From positions 1 through 63,391 of the forward strand of contig JAGVJJ010000018.1 in assembly GCA_020051175.1 (NCBI GenBank): 63,391 nucleotides of DNA, read 5' to 3'. Source of the stretch: Bacteroidia bacterium. Its GTDB lineage: Bacteria; Bacteroidota; Bacteroidia; 2-12-FULL-35-15. Positions 52,797-59,587 of this stretch are shown in pieces. Under the pieces are notes generated by a model. That model did not search any database. It saw nothing but the letters and a program-made list of their open reading frames with translations, and was not told the origin of the DNA. How positions within the stretch are numbered: the stretch's first letter is position 1; every line of letters starts with the position of its first letter. The translations under genes were made by a program, and so were the position numbers.

Positions 52797-54986
52797 TTAT
52801 GCGAGTTGTAATTGTTCTTTCACTAATTCATAGTAATAACCATTCTTTTCTATTAGTTCAAAATGGGAGCCTTCTTCTACGATCATTCCATTTTTGAGAA
52901 CAATTATAGTGTCTGCATTTTTAACGGTATTGAGTCGGTGAGCAATAATAAGGCGGGTCTTTTTTGAAAATAATTTATCTAGGTTATCACTAATGATGCG
53001 TTCTGTTTCTGAATCCAATGAGTTAGTGGCTTCGTCCATAAAAATATAATCCGGATTTTTATAAAACATTCTGGCGATAAGTATGCGTTGCCGTTGTCCT
53101 GAACTTAATGCAAGCCCCCCTTTTCCAATTATTGTGTTATGACTGATCGGGAGCGACAATACAAAATCGTATAAAGCGGCATTTTTGAGCGCATGTATAT
53201 AATTTTCGAAATTAATATCATCATTTGTTTCGGTTACATTATTAATAATCGTGTCGGTAAATAAATAACCATCCTGCATTACCACTCCGCACTTTTGTCT
53301 CCATTCTTTAATATCATAATCTTCAATGGGCTTATCTTCGAGCATAATTTGTCCGAATTTTGCTGTAAATAAGCCCAAAGCAAGTTTCATTAAAGTTGTT
53401 TTACCGCTGCCACTTGTACCAACTATTGCCGTAGTTTTATTACGTTCAATTGTAAAGCTGATGTTTTGGATTACCTGATTGCTAACTTCGGTATATGAAA
53501 AAGAAATATTTTCGAACTTAATTGATTGGACAGCTGTAACAGATCGCGTTCCAGGTAATTCATCTTTTATTGCCTGAATTTCGAGAATTCTTTCCAAACT
53601 AAATTTCACTTCCTGAGTTAAGGCAATAGCCCCGTATATACTTGAGATAGTTGAATTTAATTGCACAGCTATTAATTGAATGGCTGCCATTTCTCCTATT
53701 GTAATAGAATTATTAACAGCTAAGTATGCAGTATAAAAATTGATAGCACCTAAGCCCAGATTATTTAAAAAACCGCCTCCGATTGAGAGAAGTTGGGATA
53801 GCTTAATATCTTTAAGATTATTCTTAAAAAAATTATTTTGATTGTTTAATAATAAATCTACCTTTTTTGATTCGTTTCCATTCAATTTTATTTCATTGAT
53901 CCCTTCAATCATTTCTGTGATATAATTATGGGTAGATACCTGAATGTCGAATTTTTCAGAATTTACTTCTCTCTTTTTAAGGAGGGAGTAGGTGGTCCAT
54001 GCTGCATAAACAGCGCTGTACAGCATAAATATCAGAAACACTATAAAGTTATAGTACATCATTAGCGCAGATAAAACCACAACGCTTATTGCAGATAACA
54101 ATATGGTGGAAAAATTATATGTTAAAAAAGATTCGATCTTACTCAAATCATATATCCGATGAATAAAATCGCTGGTTTTCTTTTGTTGAAAAAAATGCAA
54201 TGGAATCCTAAATAATTTTCGGATAAAATCAGTTGTGATTGAAAAATTAATTTTTCGGGCAATCTTATTGGAAATAATACTTTCGAAATAGCTAATGACA
54301 GAACCCAGTGTAAACATGAGTATTTGAACGGTCATTATAACTATAAGGACATTTAAATTTTTTTGTAATAAACCCGAATCAAATGTTTGTTGAGCTAAAT
54401 AGGGCGAAGCCACTTGAATCGCAAGTTTAACGAGCAGAATTAATAAAATAAAAATAAATTCTTTTTTACTCGAAAAAAGGTGGTTAGTGATAAATTTAAG
54501 TTGATTTGAGATTAATTGATTCTCAAAAAAATGATTTTCATTGTTAAAGAAAAAACCCTCTGGTTTAAAAAGAATTACTTTTCCAAAATTATTGGCACTA
54601 TAAAATGGGGTTTCAATATCTACCAATTTCATCACAAGCAAGCCTTTACTTGGGTCGGCAATATAAACTTTTCCCTTACTGATCTTATAAATAATAACAA
54701 AATGATTACTATTCCAAAAAGCAATAAGTGGTAAGTTGAGTTCTTCTAATAAAGGAATAGGATCATTCGTATTGTTTTTTTTTAATGTTGTTTTGATGGC
54801 AACCGAATTAAAACCGATCTTTTCACCTGCATTTTTTATAGCACTTATCGAGACACCTTCCCTATCAATATGGCAGAGTTCCCGGAGAGTCTGCAATGAA
54901 ATGTTTTTTCCATAAAATTTTACTATCATTTTAATACAAGCGGGACCACAATCGGAACTTTCGTTTTGTCTATAGTATGGAAACAT
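52797..54986 (-). CDS. Peptidase-containing ABC transporter (C39 domain, PCAT)
   Basis: A 729-residue half transporter that trims double-glycine leaders and exports the core. N-terminal C39 peptidase (1-~130): catalytic Cys in QNESSDCGPACIKMIVKFYG, His in NSNHFVIIYKISKGKVYIADPSKG with the catalytic Asp. Six membrane helices (about 165-440). ATPase: Walker A GTSGSGKTTLMKLALG, Q-loop VVMQDGYLF, signature LSSGQRQRILIARMF, Walker B YIFMDEATNSLDSETE, H-loop IIAHRLNTV. The linked precursor GwsA has a matching GG leader end. No HlyD-type adaptor gene is adjacent. Confidence 0.95.
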   Translation of the reverse strand: MFPYYRQNESSDCGPACIKMIVKFYGKNISLQTLRELCHIDREGVSISAIKNAGEKIGFNSVAIKTTLKKNNTNDPIPLLEELNLPLIAFWNSNHFVIIYKISKGKVYIADPSKGLLVMKLVDIETPFYSANNFGKVILFKPEGFFFNNENHFFENQLISNQLKFITNHLFSSKKEFIFILLILLVKLAIQVASPYLAQQTFDSGLLQKNLNVLIVIMTVQILMFTLGSVISYFESIISNKIARKINFSITTDFIRKLFRIPLHFFQQKKTSDFIHRIYDLSKIESFLTYNFSTILLSAISVVVLSALMMYYNFIVFLIFMLYSAVYAAWTTYSLLKKREVNSEKFDIQVSTHNYITEMIEGINEIKLNGNESKKVDLLLNNQNNFFKNNLKDIKLSQLLSIGGGFLNNLGLGAINFYTAYLAVNNSITIGEMAAIQLIAVQLNSTISSIYGAIALTQEVKFSLERILEIQAIKDELPGTRSVTAVQSIKFENISFSYTEVSNQVIQNISFTIERNKTTAIVGTSGSGKTTLMKLALGLFTAKFGQIMLEDKPIEDYDIKEWRQKCGVVMQDGYLFTDTIINNVTETNDDINFENYIHALKNAALYDFVLSLPISHNTIIGKGGLALSSGQRQRILIARMFYKNPDYIFMDEATNSLDSETERIISDNLDKLFSKKTRLIIAHRLNTVKNADTIIVLKNGMIVEEGSHFELIEKNGYYYELVKEQLQLA

Positions 54987-55071
54987 TTTTCAACCTTTTA
55001 TATGGTAAATTCTGAGAGTATGAACTTAAATACTTAATATGGTGCTTGGCACCGACACATTAAAACATCTT

Positions 55072-56094
55072 TTATTCCCAAACCATTTCGTAAGGGTTGT
55101 AATTGCACTTTGCTGGTTTTTTTAGTGAATGATCTGTTTCTAAATATGCCCGGCAATCAGTACAAACATGCCTGAATTCGCACACCTTACAATCATCAAT
55201 CAAATCTTTTTTTATATTCCAAATGGCTTTAAATTGTTCCTGCTTAACAATATCTTTTATTCTAACATCAGTTATTTTACCAAAGCCATTCGCCATAGAA
55301 GGACAATTTTTAATAATGCCATCTGAATCAATGCTTATTTTTCTGTTCAGACAAGAGTTGTAATTAGTTGATTCTAAGAAATGATCCTGATTAAGATTAA
55401 AGTATTTAGGCGAGATGATGCCACAACAATTCTGATCTGTTATTAATTCTTTAGTTAAATAAATACGTTCTGATATTCCTTTAAGTGATTCAATGTCTAT
55501 ATCACATGTGTGCAGAACTAGTTCATTTACACGGGGAAATATAGACAATAGCTGATTATATTTTTCCAACCCTTTAGTAAATTTTAATACCAGTTCGATT
55601 CTGAAGACAATGGAATGTTCAAAAAGCTTGAGAAATGAATTCAGAAAATCAAAAGGCAGTCCAATAAAATCCCTGATTTGAATATTTTCGCAGCCAAGGT
55701 CATCCAAGTCTGCAATAATTATTTTGTAAATTTCCAAATTGGCGGGCACTTTATCAAAATCAATGATACAATTCGAAATAATAGAAGGATGATCCCAATT
55801 TTTATTGAGCTTCGGGAAATAATCTATTTCGGTTTTATCACATAGAAAAGCGTATTCATTATCAATTAAGAACAAAAAATAGTCTAAAATTATCTCTTTC
55901 TTTTCGTCATTATAAGCGTCAATAATTTCAGCTATTGTCTTTGTTCGGCTATTTGTGGAAAAGATGTCGTATATTTCATTATCCAAAAATTCAATTTTAT
56001 TCCTTTGCAAATCAGTAAGCAATGTCCGCCCAAACCCTTTTGTTAATTGGCAGGATTCAAACAGTAAAATGTATTTATTCAGGTCAATTTTCAT
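55072..56094 (-). CDS. gwsS: Grasp-with-spasm system SPASM-domain peptide maturase
   Basis: A 340-residue protein. The N-terminal part (about 1-90) resembles a peptide-recognition (RRE-like) domain; the middle part has a TIM-barrel-like arrangement but no CX3CX2C radical-SAM cluster is visible. The C-terminal SPASM module has C in YNSCLNRKISIDSDGIIKNCPSM, then CKVCEFRHVCTDCRAY and a final C in PAKCNYNPYEMVWE, seven Cys able to hold auxiliary iron-sulfur clusters. It overlaps the preceding 66-residue ORF by 4 bp (ATGA) and is about 85 bp before the ABC exporter gene. With gwsG it forms the ATP-grasp/SPASM pair that defines these RiPP loci. Confidence 0.88.
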   Translation of the reverse strand: MKIDLNKYILLFESCQLTKGFGRTLLTDLQRNKIEFLDNEIYDIFSTNSRTKTIAEIIDAYNDEKKEIILDYFLFLIDNEYAFLCDKTEIDYFPKLNKNWDHPSIISNCIIDFDKVPANLEIYKIIIADLDDLGCENIQIRDFIGLPFDFLNSFLKLFEHSIVFRIELVLKFTKGLEKYNQLLSIFPRVNELVLHTCDIDIESLKGISERIYLTKELITDQNCCGIISPKYFNLNQDHFLESTNYNSCLNRKISIDSDGIIKNCPSMANGFGKITDVRIKDIVKQEQFKAIWNIKKDLIDDCKVCEFRHVCTDCRAYLETDHSLKKPAKCNYNPYEMVWE

Positions 56095-56291
56095 ACGATT
56101 GTTCTTGATATTTTTTTATAAAAACAATTAATTACAATTTCCTTTGTTTGATACTTTTCAATATTTATCATTCTTGCAACATTATTGTTATTACTGATAA
56201 ATTTCGCCTTTGGTTTTATTAAGCTAAAATTCAATTGAAAATGTTCTTTATTGTTTTGTATAAAATCTACTATCGTTTTTTCTTGTATCAT
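56091..56291 (-). CDS. Uncharacterised 66-residue protein between the two maturase genes
   Basis: MIQEKTIVDFIQNNKEHFQL then a basic, Asn-rich stretch (KPKAKFISNNNNVARMIN) and KEIVINCFYKKISRTIV. No family recognised, no signal peptide or membrane helix. Translation is coupled to gwsS by a 4-bp overlap, and the gap to gwsG is 36 bp, so it is co-transcribed with the maturases. It could be a small carrier or recognition protein, a second (leaderless) peptide, or a decayed gene; the low complexity keeps the call cautious. Confidence 0.6.
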   Translation of the reverse strand: MIQEKTIVDFIQNNKEHFQLNFSLIKPKAKFISNNNNVARMINIEKYQTKEIVINCFYKKISRTIV

Positions 56292-56327
56292 AATTTTTCT
56301 ATTGGATTAATAAGAATAATAAAGGAT

Positions 56328-57302
56328 TCAAGCGTTATATTTTTTAACTAAACTTGCTGCAATTTTTTCCTCAAGGTTATAATTACATGGGTATGAAACC
56401 ATCCCAAATTGACCAATCGGATTAACTTCCAGAAAATAAAATTTATTATCTGTAGAATAGATCAAATCAATTGACCCAGATTCAAACCTTAACTCTTTCA
56501 TCAGTTTATGTAAGTTAATCTCTATTTGTTCCGGTAGCTTAAATGGAACTGTTCTATTGGGTTTATCATCATTATATACTCTAAAATCCGTTTGGGTTTG
56601 CGAATCATTTTGAGAAAAAATAGCCATCGAATAAAATGATCCTTCCAAATAAAATGTTCGAATCTCTATTTTTTTTTCAATGTAGCTCTGAAACAAGGTA
56701 GGTTTAAATGATTGAGGCATATTTTTTAAGATATTTTCATTTACCTCTTCGGTATATGTTGGCAGCCAATAATCGTCAGAACCAAAAATAAAAGAACTGT
56801 GAATCGGTTTTGTGATTACTTTTTTATGCTTTTGCAAAAATATTTTTACAGTATCACTCTGTGTAGTAATTATAAATTCAGGAATATTTAAACCACATTT
56901 ACCTGCGGTAAGTAAAACAATATTTTTATTCACATTGGTGCAGGAAGAGCTATCTCCAATACAAGGAATATTCTCTTTTAAATGATGAATAAAAAAATCC
57001 CCGAAGGACTTATTCTCGCCTTGTGCGTAAGCTAAATAAGTTTTATTGAACTCACTGTTTTCGGACTTTGGAACTTCCCAAATATCGCTATAATTTCCTC
57101 TTCTATACCAATAGGCTTTGATCTCATTGAAATCCAGCTTTCTGCCATCTCCAAATTCTACAATAAATGTATTATCTACATATTCAATTTTTTTAATTTC
57201 TATTATATTATTAAATCGTTTAAATTTTACATTGTACTTCAACAACCATTTAATTACATGGTCTGTTGAAACATCTCTATCGATACTATTAATTAAAACC
57301 AT
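56328..57302 (-). CDS. gwsG: Grasp-with-spasm system ATP-grasp peptide maturase
   Basis: A 324-residue ATP-grasp ligase of the RimK/MvdD type. ATP-binding parts: KKVITKPIHSSFIFGSDDYWL and LFQSYIEKKIEIRTFYLEGSFYSMAIFSQ; the Mg2+-binding end is KFYFLEVNPIGQFGMVSYPCNYNLEEKIA with the E-x-N-P-x-G-Q motif. These ligases activate carboxylates of the precursor (Asp/Glu) to form ester or amide rings (graspetides). It lies 56 bp downstream of the precursor gene, across a hairpin. Confidence 0.92.
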   Translation of the reverse strand: MVLINSIDRDVSTDHVIKWLLKYNVKFKRFNNIIEIKKIEYVDNTFIVEFGDGRKLDFNEIKAYWYRRGNYSDIWEVPKSENSEFNKTYLAYAQGENKSFGDFFIHHLKENIPCIGDSSSCTNVNKNIVLLTAGKCGLNIPEFIITTQSDTVKIFLQKHKKVITKPIHSSFIFGSDDYWLPTYTEEVNENILKNMPQSFKPTLFQSYIEKKIEIRTFYLEGSFYSMAIFSQNDSQTQTDFRVYNDDKPNRTVPFKLPEQIEINLHKLMKELRFESGSIDLIYSTDNKFYFLEVNPIGQFGMVSYPCNYNLEEKIAASLVKKYNA

Positions 57303-57318
57303 AGTTGTATCATAAAAT

Positions 57319-57348
57319 AGGGAAAAGGCTGAAAGCAGCCCTCTCCCT
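57319..57348 (-). terminator. Hairpin between precursor gwsA and maturase genes
   Basis: On the minus strand AGGGAGAGGGCTG pairs with CAGCCTTTTCCCT (13 bp with two G-U pairs) around a CTTT loop and is followed by ATTTTATG. It lies 11 bp after the gwsA stop and before gwsG. Such a partial terminator would give more precursor than maturase mRNA. Confidence 0.75.
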
Positions 57349-57358
57349 AATAATTTAG

Positions 57359-57619
57359 TTATCTTGAGCTAACATTCATTGTTCCTGCTGCATTATTGGG
57401 ATTAAATGCAGCACTCCAAGAATCTCCATACAAACTACCCGATGTGCCATCTGCACCATAAAGATTCCCATCCACATAGGTAGTAATACTTCTTGGTTGA
57501 CTTGGTCCAGAATAATTAGTTTTGGAAGGATTGCTGATATCCACACCGCCTTTTGCGGATGCTTCCATTTCTGACAAAATTGCTTCTTTTGCAATTTTCA
57601 TTTCTGTTACTTTTTTCAT
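57359..57619 (-). CDS. gwsA: Grasp-with-spasm precursor peptide with GG leader
   Basis: An 86-residue peptide. The leader MKKVTEMKIAKEAILSEMEA ends in SAKGG (residues 21-25), a double-glycine site matching the C39 exporter of the cluster. The core (26-86, about 61 residues) is rich in Ser, Thr, Gly, Asn and Asp/Tyr and lacks Cys; it contains two similar segments VDGNLYGADG and GSLYGDSW and ends NVSSR. Ser/Thr hydroxyls and Asp carboxylates would suit ester cross-links made by the ATP-grasp enzyme (inference). Spacing to gwsG is 56 bp with a hairpin between; upstream are a TATATTTG box and phased repeats. Confidence 0.85.
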   Translation of the reverse strand: MKKVTEMKIAKEAILSEMEASAKGGVDISNPSKTNYSGPSQPRSITTYVDGNLYGADGTSGSLYGDSWSAAFNPNNAAGTMNVSSR

Positions 57620-57800
57620 AGTATTTAATTGTTTATTTATTGCCTACTCTATAAGCTTTTCGGCTTCCGCTTTTATTTACCAATAAAATTATACTCCAAT
57701 TTACTTTATTGAAGCCCTCAAGCACCCTTGGCAGCCATTACCCTATAATGTGTATAAAAATGCCGACAATCTGCTAAAAAATAACGGTGGCTAAACTAAT

Positions 57801-57808
57801 CAAATATA
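57801..57808 (-). promoter_or_regulatory. -7 element for the gws cluster
   Basis: Minus-strand TATATTTG is an exact TANNTTTG match about 180 bp before gwsA. No good -33 TTTG is present at 19-21 bp; instead the direct repeats at 57839-57874 begin about 30 bp further, suggesting an activator-dependent promoter. Confidence 0.5.
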
Positions 57809-57838
57809 TTTAACAACAAAACTAAATATTAAAAATAT

Positions 57839-57874
57839 CGTAAAAACACCTATGAAATACCGTAAAAACACCTA
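57839..57874. promoter_or_regulatory. Two phased direct repeats CGTAAAAACACCTA
   Basis: The 14-bp sequence CGTAAAAACACCTA occurs at 57839-57852 and 57861-57874, 22 bp apart (two helical turns), just upstream of the gws -7 box. The arrangement resembles paired binding sites of LytTR-type regulators in peptide-production operons. The remaining gap 57620-58046 shows no supported gene. Confidence 0.6.
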
Positions 57875-58266
57875 GAGAAAATGGTAGAAATCTTTAAAAA
57901 AAGAGGGGAATACTCAAAAAATTTGATCGCAAATACCGAAAAAAGAGAAGTAGAATATTAAATCAGAGCAAAAATTTCGTTTATTTTAATAGATAAGATA
58001 ACAAGCAAGATGAAACAATGTCTTTTAGTATTGGAAGGCTTGTTTCTTACTTCAGTCGTTCTAATTGTTCTTTTGTGTTGGCAAATACATAAAAGTCAGA
58101 GTTTTCAATGACTTTTTTATTTAAATAGTCAATAAGTTCAGTCAAAAGATAAAAGTCAAAAGTTAGCGGGGACAGGGTTATAAAGCTTTTCAATTTTGAC
58201 TTAAAAACTTTTGACCTAAAAGTGTATTCTTTTCCGTAATTTTGTATCAGGATAAACCCCATTCAA

Positions 58267-59418
58267 TTGAAGCTGGAACTAGACATAACGCCCTTAAACC
58301 AATGGTTTTTGAATTTTTCGAAACCTATGCTTATTGCAGGGCCCTGCAGTGCAGAAACAGAAGTGCAGATGCTGACTACAGCAAGGCAGATTGCTGCTTT
58401 TTATCCGGGCAGTATTTTCAGAGCTGGTATCTGGAAACCCCGTACCCGTCCGAATACCTTTGAGGGAATAGGGGATATTGGCCTGAAGTGGATGCAGCAG
58501 GTAAAATCGGAAACCGGTTTACTTACAGCTACTGAAGTTGCCACGGCAGAACATGTGGAAAAATGCCTGAAGCATGGTATTGATGTTTTATGGGTGGGAG
58601 CACGCACTACGGTCAATCCTTTTTCCGTGCAGGAAATTGCCGATGCTCTGAAAGGGACTGATATTCCGGTGTTTGTAAAAAATCCTATTTTTCCTGATTT
58701 GCAATTATGGGCTGGTGCCCTGGAGCGCATCAATAATGCCGGAATTAAAAAAATAGCCGCAGTTCACAGAGGCTTTCATTCTTATGATAACGGGCCTTTC
58801 AGGAACTCCCCGAAATGGGAACTGGTGATTGAATTAAAAACAGCCTGCAATGAGCTGCCGGTAATCTGTGATCCTTCTCATATTGGCGGAACACCGGAAC
58901 TGATTCCTTACCTTGCCCAAAAAGCAATGGACATGGACATGTGCGGCCTGATGATTGAAACGCACGTACAGCCAAAATCAGCGTGGAGCGATGCAAAGCA
59001 ACAGGTGACACCTTATGAGCTAAAAGAAATTATCAGTGATTTGAACATACGTTCCGCATCTGTTGCTGATATTGAGCTGCAAACCAAGCTGGAAGAGCTG
59101 CGTGCAATTATTGATAAACTGGACAATGAGCTGCTGGAACTGCTGGCCAAGCGTATGGCTGTTTCGGCACAAATAGGCGCTTATAAGCGTGATAACAGCA
59201 TCACCGTATTGCAGGTTGCACATTGGAAAAAGCTTATAGAGAATGGTATATTGCGAGGCAACCTGCTTGGCTTACCTAAAGATTTTATTAAAGGCCTGTA
59301 CCACCTGATACATGATGAATCTATCAGAAGGCAGACAGAGGTGATGAATAAGAGCACCTCTCCCCTTAATCCTCCCAAAATAAATTCGGGACAAGCTCTC
59401 TCCTCGGGAGAGGGGTAG
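58267..59418 (+). CDS. Bifunctional DAHP synthase / chorismate mutase type II
   Basis: A 383-residue enzyme of the shikimate/aromatic pathway. The DAHP synthase part (1-~265, KDO8P-synthase-like) has MLIAGPCSAET, FRAGIWKPRTRPNTFEGIG, LTATEVATAEHV, FVKNPIFPD and CDPSHIGGTPELIPYLA, with metal ligands in CDPSHIGG and MIETHV. The chorismate mutase AroQ part (about 275-355) has LEELRAIIDKLDNELLELLAKRMAVSAQIGAYK and EVQ-like HW helices. The start is a TTG at 58267. The last ~20 residues (STSPLNPPKINSGQALSSGE) come from a dispersed palindromic repeat at 59357-59415 that also holds the stop. Confidence 0.92.
   Translation: MKLELDITPLNQWFLNFSKPMLIAGPCSAETEVQMLTTARQIAAFYPGSIFRAGIWKPRTRPNTFEGIGDIGLKWMQQVKSETGLLTATEVATAEHVEKCLKHGIDVLWVGARTTVNPFSVQEIADALKGTDIPVFVKNPIFPDLQLWAGALERINNAGIKKIAAVHRGFHSYDNGPFRNSPKWELVIELKTACNELPVICDPSHIGGTPELIPYLAQKAMDMDMCGLMIETHVQPKSAWSDAKQQVTPYELKEIISDLNIRSASVADIELQTKLEELRAIIDKLDNELLELLAKRMAVSAQIGAYKRDNSITVLQVAHWKKLIENGILRGNLLGLPKDFIKGLYHLIHDESIRRQTEVMNKSTSPLNPPKINSGQALSSGEG
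59357..59415 (+). repeat. Dispersed CCTCTCCCC/GGGAGAGGGG element in the 3' end of the DAHP synthase gene
   Basis: CCTCTCCCC (59357-59365) and CGGGAGAGGGG (59405-59415) frame AATCCTCCC and AAATTCGGGACAAGC segments; similar to the element at 207-234. It is read in frame as the last residues of the enzyme. Confidence 0.65.
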
Positions 59419-59587
59419 AGCCTGATAAAAAATAGGTTTTTATTAGTTAGGGCCTGTTTTCTTGATTTTTTTGTTACTTTGAACCTGTTCTGAGTCTTAT
59501 GAGTACACTTTTTTAGCAGACCCTAATTATAGGCATAATTTAAAAGTGAAATTGATAAGCCAAGTACAAGTTTTTTGTTTTTTTACA

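Noticed and set aside
55040..55053. GGTGC/GCACC hairpin between gwsS and the ABC gene
   Set aside because: Stem is only 5 bp and no T run follows on the minus strand, so a terminator call is not supported.
58047..58262. 71-codon minus-strand ORF between gwsA and the DAHP synthase gene
   Set aside because: Its first half is a TTTGACTT-type simple repeat and no family or start signal supports it; the last 30 codons could be a gene remnant but cannot be shown.
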